From contig JAEWCL010000020.1 of the NCBI GenBank assembly GCA_023390655.1, positions 124,001 through 188,000 on the forward strand: DNA of 64,000 nt, given 5' to 3'. Origin of the DNA: Bacillota bacterium. GTDB taxonomy: Bacteria; Bacillota; Clostridia; Christensenellales; CAG-138. Shown here piece after piece: positions 7,769 through 16,611 of the stretch (position 1 is its first letter; every line of letters begins with the position of its first letter). A model generated the notes under the pieces. That model was not told the origin of the DNA, made no database searches, and saw only the letters and a list, made by a program, of their open reading frames with translations. Position numbers and translations under genes: made by a program.

Positions 7769-9510
7769 AAAGCGCGTTCTTAAAAAAGATCCTCCTTTTT
7801 GTGCTGCTTACGCTTCTGGTTTCCTCGCTGCTCACAGCGGTGATGTTCAGTTTCACCAGCCGCAATGTGTTCAAAAACATGAAGGCGCAGGATATGGTGC
7901 CCGCGACGCTGTACATCAGCGATATCGTGGCCCAGTACCAGCGCGGAGAAATCAGTCCGTGGACGTTTGAGCGCCTGCTCAACAACGATCAGACGATCTG
8001 GGACGCCTCGGTGTTTATCTTCGATGCGGCGGGCAGCCTGCTTGCGCGCACGCGGGATGTGGATATTGCGCGCATAACAGGCTCTCTTTCACCCTATCTT
8101 CCGGATATGCTCTCAGGCAAATCCGGCGTGCTTGTCACCTCTTCGGGCGAGCTTGGCATCATCGTGGGCGCGCCGGTTTCGGGCGTGGATGCTACGGTAA
8201 CCGGCGCGGTATTCTTAACAAAGCCGCTCAATGAGGTCAATATGGCGCTTAACGGCCTCAACAGCGCGCTTTTGATCAGCCTCCTGATTGTTTCTCTGGC
8301 CATCCTGCTGCCTGCCTACTTCATATCGCGCAGCCTTTCAAGGCCGCTTCTCCAGATGTCCCAGGCGGCGCGCGCCATGGCCTTTGGAGACTACTCCGTC
8401 AAAGCGTATGAAAAGGGCAACGATGAAATCGGCGTTCTAGGGCGGTCGCTCAATGAGCTTTCCGCGGCGCTATCAAAGACGATCGGCGATCTCATGCTCG
8501 AGCGCAACCGCCTCCGGAATGTGCTCGACGGCCTGAAGGAAGGCATTGTGGCGGTGGATGAAACGGGGCATGTCACGCACTGCAATCCGTCGGCGGAGCG
8601 GCTGCTTGGTATTGATGCGGAAAACGCGCAGAGCGCGCTCGGGCGGCTGGAGGCGCTGTGGCCTGAAATCGTCCCGCTGATGCAGGACGGCGCTTCCGCG
8701 TCCCGGACGGTCTCCGCTCAGGGGGCGCAGCTGCGTGTGACCGTCACCCAACTTGCGGGCCGGCAGGAACGCCGCGCAGGGGCCGTCACCATGATACAGG
8801 ATGTGACCGAGGAGGTCCGCCTGGAGCAGACGCGCCGGGATTATGTGGCGAACGTCAGCCATGAGCTGCGCACGCCCATCGCCTCGATCAGAAGCCTTGC
8901 GGATGCCCTCAACGACGGTTTGGTAAAAAAGGAAGAGGACAAGACCCGGTATTACGGCTATATCCTCAGGGAAAGCATGCGCCTTTCCCGGCTCATCAAC
9001 GATCTTCTGGAGCTTTCCCGGCTGCAATCGGGCGGCGTGGCGCTTGAAAAGCGGGTATTTTCCGTCAAGGAGCTATTTCTGGAGCTCTCCGAGCGGTTTG
9101 CGGCTGCCGCGGGGGACAGCGGGCTTACATTCCTGCTGGAGCTTCCCGAAGAGGAATTGCAGGCTTACTCCAATGAGGACAGGGTGGAGCAGGTACTTAT
9201 CGCGCTTCTTGATAACGCCATCAAATACGCCGCGGACGACGGCAGAGTGACATTGAAGGCGGAGCACACCGGAAAAGAACTGCGTTTGAGCGTATGCAAC
9301 ACCGGCCATATCCCGGAGGCGCATTTGGGGCACCTGTTTGAACGCTTTTACAAGGCCGATACCGCGCATGCGGAGCAGGGAACGGGGCTTGGGCTTGCCA
9401 TTGCAAAAGAGATCATGTCCCTTTTGGGCGAGCGCATCTGGGCGGAAAATTGCGGGGATGAGGCCTGCTTCCGGTTTACGCTCAAAATCTATGCGGATCA
9501 AAAGGAATAA
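7765..9510 (+). CDS. sensor histidine kinase (HAMP, PAS, HisKA, HATPase)
   Basis: A 581-aa membrane sensor kinase of the PhoR/ResE type. Transmembrane segments lie at ~8-28 and ~165-187, enclosing an extracytoplasmic sensor of ~135 residues. Then a HAMP linker (~188-240), a PAS domain (~245-350) and the kinase core: phosphoacceptor H366 in NVSHELRTPI, N box with N484 (LLDNAIKY), and the GTGLGLAIAKE G2 box. The signal cannot be read from the sequence. Partner is the response regulator immediately upstream, with a 4-base overlap. Confidence 0.95.
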   Translation: MKSAFLKKILLFVLLTLLVSSLLTAVMFSFTSRNVFKNMKAQDMVPATLYISDIVAQYQRGEISPWTFERLLNNDQTIWDASVFIFDAAGSLLARTRDVDIARITGSLSPYLPDMLSGKSGVLVTSSGELGIIVGAPVSGVDATVTGAVFLTKPLNEVNMALNGLNSALLISLLIVSLAILLPAYFISRSLSRPLLQMSQAARAMAFGDYSVKAYEKGNDEIGVLGRSLNELSAALSKTIGDLMLERNRLRNVLDGLKEGIVAVDETGHVTHCNPSAERLLGIDAENAQSALGRLEALWPEIVPLMQDGASASRTVSAQGAQLRVTVTQLAGRQERRAGAVTMIQDVTEEVRLEQTRRDYVANVSHELRTPIASIRSLADALNDGLVKKEEDKTRYYGYILRESMRLSRLINDLLELSRLQSGGVALEKRVFSVKELFLELSERFAAAAGDSGLTFLLELPEEELQAYSNEDRVEQVLIALLDNAIKYAADDGRVTLKAEHTGKELRLSVCNTGHIPEAHLGHLFERFYKADTAHAEQGTGLGLAIAKEIMSLLGERIWAENCGDEACFRFTLKIYADQKE

Positions 9511-9533
9511 ATCGCGGCAATTGTTATCATCTT

Positions 9534-9562
9534 AAAAGCGCCTGCTTCGGGCGCTTTTTTTG
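9534..9562 (+). terminator. intrinsic terminator after the histidine kinase
   Basis: Stem AAAAGCGCC / GGCGCTTTT with a short loop and a run of seven T. Confidence 0.9.
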
Positions 9563-9615
9563 TGAACACGCTGTAGCGGTTGTGTGGCAATTTGCAGGCA
9601 GGCAAGTACTCTGCC

Positions 9616-9645
9616 TTGACAAACGAAACGGAATTCCCCTACAAT
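9616..9645 (+). promoter_or_regulatory. promoter of the DUF1538-PII operon
   Basis: TTGACA at 9616-9621, 18-base spacer, TACAAT at 9640-9645. Confidence 0.7.
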
Positions 9646-9677
9646 TTTATATAGAATGTATAGAAAGGGGGTTGGGA

Positions 9678-11438
9678 ATGAAGAAACAGCTGCTTGAAAA
9701 ATTAAAGGAAGCAGCGCAATCCGTGTTGCCCATCAGCGGAATTGTATTGGCGTTGCATGTTACCATAGCTCCTTTGCCGTTTTGGACGCTTGTGATGTTT
9801 CTCTTTGGTACGGTGATGACCATACTGGGGATGAGCATTTTTACGCTGGGTGCGGAGCTTTCCATGATGCCCATCGGCGAGGCGATCGGCGCGGAGCTTA
9901 CAAAATCAAAAAAACTCTGGCTGATCGTTGTCGGCGGCTTTATCCTCGGGGTAATTGTGACGGTGGCGGAACCGGACCTGCAGGTGCTTACAAAGCAGGT
10001 GCCTGCTGTACCCGATATGGTCATGGTCATCACAGTCGCGGTCGGCGTCGGCCTGTTTCTGGTGCTGGCGCTGCTGCGCATTCTGCTGCAGTTTTCGCTT
10101 TCCACCATGTTTATCATCTCTTACGCGCTTGTGTTTCTGGTGGCGGCCTTCACCGCACCGGATTTCCTGGCGGTCGGGTTTGATTCGGGCGGCGTGACGA
10201 CGGGCCCCATCACGGTACCGTTTATCCTTGCGCTGGGTGCCGGGGTGTCCGCGGTGCGCGGCGGCAAAAGCGCCGAGGAGGACAGTTTTGGCCTGTGCGC
10301 GCTCTCCTCGATCGGTCCCGTGCTTGCGGTGCTGATCATGGGAATGTTTTTCGATCCGTCCTCCTCCGGCTTTGCGCTGGAAACGCCGGAGAATGTGAAC
10401 GGCCTTGGAGAAACCCTTGGTCTTTATAAAGCAGGGCTAGGCGCGTTTTTCCGGGAAGTCGCCACGGTACTTTTACCCATTGTGGTCATCTTTGCCTTTT
10501 TCCAGATCGTGCGCCTGAAGCTGTCGAAAACCGCACTGTTCCGCATTTTGTTCGGTATTATATATACGCTCATCGGCCTTGCGATTTTTCTTACCGGCGT
10601 GAACCTTGGGTTCCTGCCCATCGGAAAGGCGCTCGGCAAGACCATCGCCGCCCTTCCGAACAACTGGATGCTATATCCGCTCAGCGCGCTGCTTGGTTTT
10701 TTTGTTGTGTTTGCAGAGCCCGCGGTGCATGTGCTCACGCACCAGGTAGAGGAAGTGACAAGCGGCGCGATCTCAAAGCGCATGATGTTTATCGGCCTTG
10801 CGGCGGGCGTGAGCGTCGCTTTGGTGCTTTCCGTGCTTCGCATCATGTCGGGGGTAAGCATTTGGTGGTTCCTTGCACCGGGGTATTTCATAGGCCTTGC
10901 GCTGACGTTCGTGACACCCAAGCTGTTTACGGCCATTGCGTTTGACTCCGGCGGCGTTGCGGCCGGCACCATGACGGCGGCGTTCCTGCTGCCGTTTGCG
11001 GTAGGCATCTGCGAGGCTGTGGGCGGCAATATTATGACGGATGCGTTTGGAATTGTGGCGATGGTCGCCATGATGCCTCTGATTACGATACAGGTGATCG
11101 GTGTACTATACCAGTGGAAGCTTTCCCGCAATGAACGCCTGGAACAGGCGGCGCAGGCGGGGGAACTGTCTGGGGACGGTTTGGGCGACGCGTTTGTCGC
11201 CCTGACGGAAGATGTGGAGATGCTGCCGCTTGAACCCGCGGAGCAGGAGGCGGAAGAAGAACCCGCGCCCGATACGGAGCCGGGCTCCGGTACGGAATGG
11301 GGAATGGGCGAAACAGTGCCCGAAAGCGACGGGGCTTTGCATGATGCGGAGCCGGAAGAATCAGAAGCACCCGGACAGGCGGCGCAGGCGCAGCCCGAAG
11401 CGCCGGAGACGTTGGCTGAAAAAGCGTCCGGACGTTAA
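9678..11438 (+). CDS. DUF1538 membrane transporter with two fused DUF1538 repeats
   Basis: A 586-aa integral membrane protein built from two DUF1538 repeats (roughly residues 15-255 and 275-500). Each repeat carries the same landmarks: MPIGEAIG or LPIGKALG, then AEPDLQVLTKQV or AEPAVHVLTHQV, then GFDSGGVTTGPIT or AFDSGGVAAGTMT. About 10-12 membrane helices are expected. After the last helix there is a ~100-residue acidic, Pro/Glu-rich tail, probably cytosolic. From memory, a two-subunit DUF1538 pair (UmpA/UmpB) was reported as a Na+(K+)/H+ antiporter in a Halomonas; here both halves are in one chain. The substrate here is not known. ATG 9678 follows AAAGGGGG. It is followed after 13 bases by a PII-like gene. 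Confidence 0.85.
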   Translation: MKKQLLEKLKEAAQSVLPISGIVLALHVTIAPLPFWTLVMFLFGTVMTILGMSIFTLGAELSMMPIGEAIGAELTKSKKLWLIVVGGFILGVIVTVAEPDLQVLTKQVPAVPDMVMVITVAVGVGLFLVLALLRILLQFSLSTMFIISYALVFLVAAFTAPDFLAVGFDSGGVTTGPITVPFILALGAGVSAVRGGKSAEEDSFGLCALSSIGPVLAVLIMGMFFDPSSSGFALETPENVNGLGETLGLYKAGLGAFFREVATVLLPIVVIFAFFQIVRLKLSKTALFRILFGIIYTLIGLAIFLTGVNLGFLPIGKALGKTIAALPNNWMLYPLSALLGFFVVFAEPAVHVLTHQVEEVTSGAISKRMMFIGLAAGVSVALVLSVLRIMSGVSIWWFLAPGYFIGLALTFVTPKLFTAIAFDSGGVAAGTMTAAFLLPFAVGICEAVGGNIMTDAFGIVAMVAMMPLITIQVIGVLYQWKLSRNERLEQAAQAGELSGDGLGDAFVALTEDVEMLPLEPAEQEAEEEPAPDTEPGSGTEWGMGETVPESDGALHDAEPEESEAPGQAAQAQPEAPETLAEKASGR

Positions 11439-11451
11439 AGGAGGGATCACC

Positions 11452-12168
11452 ATGCCGAATTCCGCTGCACACATACCGCCGCTCGTATTTCTATTGGCAG
11501 TTGTCAACCGCGGCAAGGGGGAAAAGCTTGCCGGGTTGTTTGGCGAGCATGGCGTAAAGCTGAGCTTTTTGAGCCTGGGAAGGGGTACGGCGGAAAAGAG
11601 CATACTCGCGTACCTTGGCCTTGGGGAAACGGAGAAGGAAGTCTTATATGCGGCGATGCCGTATGTGACTGCGCGCGAGATGCTAAAGCGTCTGGACTGC
11701 GAATTTAAGCTCTATAAGCCAGGAAAGGGAATCGCATTTACCATTCCCATCAACAGCGTTGTGGATGCGGCATCCAAAAAACGTTTGCTTGGCGCGGCCA
11801 ACTTGGAGGGAGGCAAATCAATGGAACAAACCTATCAGCACGATCTGATTGTCATCATTGCAAACCAGGGGTACGCCCATGAAGTCATGGACGTCGCGCG
11901 GGGCGCGGGAGCAAGAGGCGGCACAGTCATGCATGCCCGCGGCGTCGGCATAAAGGATGCGGAGAAGTTCTTCGGCATTTCCATACATCCGGAAAAGGAA
12001 ATGCTCTACATCGTGGCGAAGAAGGAGCATACCCGCAAGATCATGCTTGCCGTTACAGAGCAGAAAGGCTGCCATACCGATGCGCGCGCAATCGCGTTTT
12101 CCCTGCCGGTCAACGGCATAGCGGGGATTTCCGATATTCCGCCGGACTGTATGACGGAGGAAGGATAA
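11452..12168 (+). CDS. tandem PII-like (GlnB/CutA-fold) regulator
   Basis: A 238-aa soluble protein made of two PII-like domains (residues ~8-108 and ~125-230). Both end in a matching strand: GKGIAFTIPINSV in the first, ARAIAFSLPVNGI in the second; the second has the T-loop-like ARGVGIKDAEKFFGI. PII proteins sense nucleotides and 2-oxoglutarate and often gate a transporter encoded next door, as GlnK does for AmtB. Here the neighbour is the DUF1538 transporter, 13 bases upstream, with AAAGGAGGG at the start. A gating role is inference; ligand and target are unknown. An open frame extends upstream to 11212 but overlaps the transporter. Confidence 0.8.
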   Translation: MPNSAAHIPPLVFLLAVVNRGKGEKLAGLFGEHGVKLSFLSLGRGTAEKSILAYLGLGETEKEVLYAAMPYVTAREMLKRLDCEFKLYKPGKGIAFTIPINSVVDAASKKRLLGAANLEGGKSMEQTYQHDLIVIIANQGYAHEVMDVARGAGARGGTVMHARGVGIKDAEKFFGISIHPEKEMLYIVAKKEHTRKIMLAVTEQKGCHTDARAIAFSLPVNGIAGISDIPPDCMTEEG

Positions 12169-12204
12169 GCGCTCACACGAAAAAAAGAGAAGCAAGATTG
12201 TTGT

Positions 12205-12241
12205 TGACCGTATGCAATCGTGGTTGCGTACGGTCATTTTC
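12205..12241 (+). terminator. intrinsic terminator after the PII-like gene
   Basis: Stem GACCGTATGCAA / TTGCGTACGGTC (one G-T pair), 6-base loop, followed by ATTTTC. Confidence 0.75.
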
Positions 12242-12371
12242 TATCAAATCTCGCATGTATGCCATTCTGTTGTTCTACAAATTTTACATGTCCCGTATGC
12301 TATACTGTGCCCACTCGAACAAAAACGGCGCGGGGAAAGCGACACAAGCGATACAAAAGAAGAGGTAACCC

Positions 12372-13205
12372 ATGCGGATTTCCATAGAGTGGTTCCTGCT
12401 GGACAATACGCTGATGAATTTTTGCGTGCTTTCGCTTGCGGCGGCGCTCTCCGGGCTGCGGCTGCGCCCGCCGCTTGCGGCGGCGCTGTGCGCTCTTGGA
12501 GGCGTTTACGCGCTTGTTTGCCTCGCTGTGCTTCCGGCACTGAACACGCCAATCCCCAAGCTGTTGTTTGCGTGCGTCATTTCCCTTGGACTGCAAACAA
12601 CAAGCATGCGCGCTTACGGGCGGGGGGTCTTCTGCGTGCTGGCGTCCGCTGCGCTGCTGGGGGGGCTGATGCTGTTAGTAAGCCTGCTGTTTGGGAAGGC
12701 CGGACAATCCGGCATGCAAAACGGCGCGCTCATCGGTTCCATCGAGACCCGCGCGGCGCTTGTAGGCGTTGTGCTCGCGGCGCTGCTGCCCCGGATGCTC
12801 CGGGCGCTGCGCAATGCGGCGCGGACAGAGGCGCTCCATGTGCCGCTGCGTTTTGAACTCGACGGCGTGCGCATGGAACTTGATGCGCTTATCGATACCG
12901 GCAACCTGTTGAATGAACCCGTAACGGGCCTGCCCGTGGTACTCGTGTGCACCTCTGCCGCAAACAGCGGCAAACAGGAAGGGTACCCTGTCCGGTTCTG
13001 CGGGGTGAACGGGGAGGGCGTGGTGCTTGCCCGCCGGGTGGAGCGCGCGAAAATATGCATCGACGGCGTCTGGCGGGATACGGATATCATGGTCGCCCGC
13101 TCGCCAATCCCGATCGTGGGCGCAAAGGCCATTGTCGGAAACAGCGCATTGCCGCCGGAAAGCGTATTCAGGCGAAACAATAAGGGGGAAGTACATCGTG
13201 CATAG
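12372..13205 (+). CDS. spoIIGA: sigma-E processing peptidase SpoIIGA
   Basis: Membrane-embedded aspartic peptidase that removes the pro-sequence of sigma-E in the mother cell at asymmetric septation. The 277-aa protein has five N-terminal membrane helices (residues ~1-150) and a cytosolic retropepsin-like domain with the catalytic motif ALIDTGNLLNEP near residue 175. It overlaps the sigE start by 8 bases, the classical spoIIG arrangement. A TATACT at 12301 could be the -10 element, but I could not find a convincing Spo0A box or -35. Confidence 0.93.
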   Translation: MRISIEWFLLDNTLMNFCVLSLAAALSGLRLRPPLAAALCALGGVYALVCLAVLPALNTPIPKLLFACVISLGLQTTSMRAYGRGVFCVLASAALLGGLMLLVSLLFGKAGQSGMQNGALIGSIETRAALVGVVLAALLPRMLRALRNAARTEALHVPLRFELDGVRMELDALIDTGNLLNEPVTGLPVVLVCTSAANSGKQEGYPVRFCGVNGEGVVLARRVERAKICIDGVWRDTDIMVARSPIPIVGAKAIVGNSALPPESVFRRNNKGEVHRA

Positions 13206-13896
13206 ACTGATCGCTTGGCTGTATAGGCTGCTGTTCGGAAAACCAAAGAGCATTTACTATGTCCATTCCGGGGAGACACTGCCGCCGCCTTTGACGGTGG
13301 AGGAGGAGCAGGAGTGGATCGACCGCCTCTCCGCGGGGGATGAACGCGCGCCGCATATCCTCATTGAACGCAACCTGCGGCTGGTGGTATATATTGCGCG
13401 TAAGTTTGAGAACACCGGCGTATGCATCGAAGACCTGATCTCGATAGGCACCATAGGGTTGATCAAGGCCGTCAATACATTCGACCCGGAAAAGCGCATC
13501 AAGCTTGCGACCTATGCCTCGCGCTGCATCGAAAATGAAATCCTGATGCACCTGAGGCGCACCTGCAGGCTCAAGATGGAGGTTTCGCTCGATGAGCCGC
13601 TGAATATCGACTGGGACGGCAACGAGCTGCTGCTTTCGGATATTCTGGGGACGGAAGGGGACCTCATTGGCAGGGGCATTGAGGACGAGGTGGACCGGGA
13701 GCTTCTGTTAAGCGCACTCAACAAGCTGACCGCGCGGGAGCAGAAGATCGTGCAGCTCCGGTTTGGGTTGAACTCCGACCGGGAGTGTACCCAAAAGCAA
13801 GTGGCCGATATGCTGGGCATCTCCCAAAGCTATATTTCGCGTCTGGAAAAGCGCATCATCAAACGCCTGCGCAAGGAAATCGCGCGGATGGAATAA
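13198..13896 (+). CDS. sigE: RNA polymerase sporulation sigma factor sigma-E (pro-form)
   Basis: Early mother-cell sigma factor, 232 aa. The N-terminal pro-sequence (~25 residues, MHRLIAWLYRLLFGKPKS) precedes the conserved processing region YYVHSGETLPPPLT, close to the YY-x-GGSEALPPPL of Bacillus. Regions 2 (RNLRLVVYIARKF to TYASRCIENEIL) and 4 (TAREQKIVQLRFGL to SQSYISRLEKRI) are complete. The GTG at 13198 is the start because AAGGGGGAA sits just upstream and the pro-sequence begins there. Translationally coupled to spoIIGA, whose product processes it. Confidence 0.95.
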   Translation: MHRLIAWLYRLLFGKPKSIYYVHSGETLPPPLTVEEEQEWIDRLSAGDERAPHILIERNLRLVVYIARKFENTGVCIEDLISIGTIGLIKAVNTFDPEKRIKLATYASRCIENEILMHLRRTCRLKMEVSLDEPLNIDWDGNELLLSDILGTEGDLIGRGIEDEVDRELLLSALNKLTAREQKIVQLRFGLNSDRECTQKQVADMLGISQSYISRLEKRIIKRLRKEIARME

Positions 13897-13916
13897 TTCT
13901 TTTATGTTTATAAAAC

Positions 13917-13953
13917 AAATGCGCGGCGGGATTGGCCTCCCGCCGCGCATTTT
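13917..13953. terminator. bidirectional terminator between convergent sigE and sigG
   Basis: Long stem AATGCGCGGCGGGA / TCCCGCCGCGCATT with T-rich sequence on both sides (ATTTTC on the plus strand, TTTGTTTTA on the minus strand). Confidence 0.85.
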
Positions 13954-13967
13954 CGTGCATAGGGCCG

Positions 13968-14741
13968 TTACACGTATTTCTGCATATGCTTTAAGGCGTT
14001 TTTCTCCAGGCGCGACACCTGTGCCTGGCTGATGCCGATTTCCTTAGAAACCTCCATCTGCGTTTTGCCTTCGAAAAAGCGCATTTTCACAATCCGCTGC
14101 TCGCGGTCGCCAAGGTGGGAAATGCCTTGCGTAATGGCGATGTTGTCCAGCCACAGCGCGTCGTTGACCTTGGTGTCGCCGATCTGGTCCATCACAAAGA
14201 TGGCGTCCCCGTCATCGTGGTAGATGGGCTCGTACAGGGAGATAGGGTCCTGTATGGCGTCGAGCGCGAATACGATATCCTCCTCGGGCAGCTCGAGCTC
14301 CTTGGCGATCTCCGCGATGGTCGGCTCCCGGGTGAGGCTGTCCATCAGCCGCGTGCGCGCTTGCAGCGCCTTGTAAGCGACGTCCCGGAGCGAGCGGCTC
14401 ACGCGGATGGTGTTATTATCCCGCAGGTGCCTGCGCACTTCGCCGATGATCATCGGCACGGCATAGGTGCTGAATTTGACGTCGTGTGACAGGTCAAAAT
14501 TATCCAGAGCCTTAATAAGCCCGATGCAGCCGACCTGAAACAGGTCGTCCATCTGCTCCCCGCGGTTGGTAAAGCGCTGGATTACGCTCAACACAAGGCG
14601 CAGGTTGCTGCGCAAAAATTCATCGCGTGCACCGGTATCCCCCTCTTTGACGCGCAGCAAAAGCGCACGCATCTGCTTCTGGTTCAATACCGGCAGCTTT
14701 GAAGTATCCACGCCGCAAATTTCTACCTTGTTGAGCGCCAT
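13968..14741 (-). CDS. sigG: RNA polymerase sporulation sigma factor sigma-G
   Basis: Late forespore sigma factor, 257 aa, the usual length. It starts MALNKVEICGVDTSKLPVL, a hallmark of sigma-G, followed by region 2 (NLRLVLSVIQRF, DNFDLSHDVKFSTYAVP), region 3 (RVSRSLRDVAYKAL) and region 4 ending SQAQVSRLEKNALKHM. The start is ATG 14741 with AAAGGGGGAA upstream; the frame is open further to 14804. In Bacillus and most Clostridia sigG follows sigE on the same strand; here it is convergent with sigE and divergent from yqfC. Confidence 0.95.
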   Translation of the reverse strand: MALNKVEICGVDTSKLPVLNQKQMRALLLRVKEGDTGARDEFLRSNLRLVLSVIQRFTNRGEQMDDLFQVGCIGLIKALDNFDLSHDVKFSTYAVPMIIGEVRRHLRDNNTIRVSRSLRDVAYKALQARTRLMDSLTREPTIAEIAKELELPEEDIVFALDAIQDPISLYEPIYHDDGDAIFVMDQIGDTKVNDALWLDNIAITQGISHLGDREQRIVKMRFFEGKTQMEVSKEIGISQAQVSRLEKNALKHMQKYV

Positions 14742-14935
14742 AACGGTTCCCCCTTTTCCTTCGTTGAACGTCTCGGTACCTTTATGATTGCCGAAGCCGT
14801 ACATTTTATCCGGCTGTACAAGCGGTCCCCTAAAACGTGAAAAAGCAGGAAAAACAGCGAAAACACGGGCAATTGCCGTCTAAAAGCTGCAAAAAAACAA
14901 GAAAAATGGAATAATATTCCGTTTCTCTTAGGCCT

Positions 14936-14964
14936 GACTATTTGGGCGCGCCGCCGCATAGCCT
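14936..14964 (+). promoter_or_regulatory. candidate sigma-E promoter of yqfC-yqfD
   Basis: GACTATT at 14936-14942, 14-base spacer, CATAGCCT at 14957-14964. Spacing and the CATA core fit the sigma-E consensus, and yqfC/yqfD are sigma-E genes in Bacillus. The -35 match is partial. Confidence 0.45.
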
Positions 14965-15009
14965 GTATAGAATCCCCCTCGTTTGGGGACGGTGGGAGGG
15001 CATTGCCAT

Positions 15010-15336
15010 ATGGCGGGAAACAGGAAAAAACCATCGGGCGGAAAGCCAAATAAAAAGGTGCGGGCACGGAAAGGAACCTGGAACAGGCAGCTGTTGACAA
15101 AGCTGGACCTGCCGGTGGAGACGGACGCCACTGTACCCAAGCTGACCATGGTGGGGCGCAGGGACCTGCTGCTGGAAAACCATACGGGCGTGCTGCAGTA
15201 CGACGCTTCAAAAATACGCCTGACGACACATGAGGGCGTTTTGGAGATCGGCGGGCATGAACTGGAGCTGATGGAACTCTCCACAGGGCGCGCCTATGTG
15301 CAGGGCACCATTACACACATCACATACGTGGAATAG
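15010..15336 (+). CDS. yqfC: sporulation protein YqfC
   Basis: A 108-aa small soluble protein of the YqfC family, made in the mother cell under sigma-E control. After a basic N-terminus it has the family core KLTMVGRRDLLLENHTGV, TTHEGVLEIGGHELEL and ending GTITHITYVE. ATG 15010 has GGAGGG 9 bases upstream; an upstream ATG at 14983 lacks a site. It is followed by yqfD, its usual partner; the molecular function is not established. Confidence 0.9.
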   Translation: MAGNRKKPSGGKPNKKVRARKGTWNRQLLTKLDLPVETDATVPKLTMVGRRDLLLENHTGVLQYDASKIRLTTHEGVLEIGGHELELMELSTGRAYVQGTITHITYVE

Positions 15337-15378
15337 GGCAAGGCAACAGGCGCAATCAAAGCGCCGCAGGTGGTAAAG

Positions 15379-16575
15379 ATGTGGAATTCTCTGTTCGGAT
15401 ATGTTATGATACGTTTGGACGGCCTCGGCCTTGAACGCATGCTAAACGCCATGCTGCAGGCCGGTATTGCCGTCTGGAATGTCAAAAAAGAGAGCCGCGC
15501 GCGCATGACGCTGGAGCTGCGCGCAAAGGACTTTAACCGCCTGCGTTCCTTGAAGCGCGGCAAGCGTTGCCGTATCCATATTGTGGAACGGCATGGCATG
15601 CCCTTCCTGTTCGCAAGGTTTCGGTTCCGCAAGCTGCTGGTGCTGGGTGTGCTGCTGTGCGGGGTGCTGCTGATTGCGGCGCAGACGCGCGTGTGGATGA
15701 TCCGGGTGGAAGGCGCGGTGCGTGTGCCCAAAGCTGTGGTGCTGCGGGCAATCGAGGAAGCTGGCGTGTCTGTAGGTATTTCCAGGAATGATATCGGCCT
15801 TGCCGCCCTCTCGGAGGCGGTGCGCGCGTATGATGAACGCATTGCTTGGGCCGGGGCGCGGATGGACGGCATTGCGCTGACGATGCAGATCGTGGAGGCG
15901 GAGCCGATCCCGGAAAGGCCTGATAAAAGCGTACCCTCGGACGTTGTTGCAAAAAAAGACGGCATTATTGAAAAAGTGACGGCCCTCTCCGGCAAGGCGA
16001 ACGTAAAGCCCGGTGACGCCGTGCGGGCGGGAGAAATCCTCATCCGCGGGGATATCACGCGCGAAGGCGCCGCGGAGCGGCTCTATGTGTTCGCGGAGGG
16101 CGAAGCGCTTGCGGAGGTCTGGTACAAGGCAACGGTGACGCTGCCGTGCACCGTAGAAGCGCTGCTGCGCAGCGGGAAGAGCGAGCCATTCCGGGTGATT
16201 GAGCTTGCGCGCCTGCCGCTGTTTACTACAGAAGCCGCATTCCCCGAATATGAGGAAGAGGTGACGGGTACCTCTACACAGCGGGGGCTGGTGCTGCCGC
16301 TCCGCGTGAAATCGGGCGTCCGGTATGAGCTGACCAAGCAGGCGGTTCCCGCAGACCCGGAAGAAATCATTGCGGAGGCGCTGTTTCGGGCGGAGCTAAA
16401 CGTCCTGGAACAGGTGCCAAAAGAAGCAAAGATCATCAAAAAAATCAGCGAATCCTCCATACTGGAGGATGGAAGCATACGGGCAATCGTCGCCGTTTGC
16501 GCGCAGGAGCAGATCGGCATTACAAAACCGACCGATGCAAACGCACAGCTTTCTGTAACGGACGGGGCAAACTAA
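15379..16575 (+). CDS. yqfD: sporulation protein YqfD
   Basis: A 398-aa mother-cell sporulation membrane protein. The N-terminal ~85 residues are cytosolic, one membrane helix lies at ~90-108 (LLVLGVLLCGVLLIA), and the rest faces the other side. It has a POTRA-like segment after the helix (VEGAVRVPKAVVLRAIEEAG) and an SH3/biotinyl-like turn KPGDAVRAGEILIRGDI. ATG 15379 follows AGGTGG by five bases. In yqfC-yqfD-phoH-pgpH order, as in Bacillus. Confidence 0.9.
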   Translation: MWNSLFGYVMIRLDGLGLERMLNAMLQAGIAVWNVKKESRARMTLELRAKDFNRLRSLKRGKRCRIHIVERHGMPFLFARFRFRKLLVLGVLLCGVLLIAAQTRVWMIRVEGAVRVPKAVVLRAIEEAGVSVGISRNDIGLAALSEAVRAYDERIAWAGARMDGIALTMQIVEAEPIPERPDKSVPSDVVAKKDGIIEKVTALSGKANVKPGDAVRAGEILIRGDITREGAAERLYVFAEGEALAEVWYKATVTLPCTVEALLRSGKSEPFRVIELARLPLFTTEAAFPEYEEEVTGTSTQRGLVLPLRVKSGVRYELTKQAVPADPEEIIAEALFRAELNVLEQVPKEAKIIKKISESSILEDGSIRAIVAVCAQEQIGITKPTDANAQLSVTDGAN

Positions 16576-16611
16576 ACGCACAATAGAGCAATACGAAAGG
16601 CAGTGCAGTAT

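Noticed and set aside
14742..14935. Sigma-F/sigma-G promoter for sigG
   Set aside because: I looked for GnATA-type and CATAnTA-type pairs on the minus strand but none had acceptable spacing.
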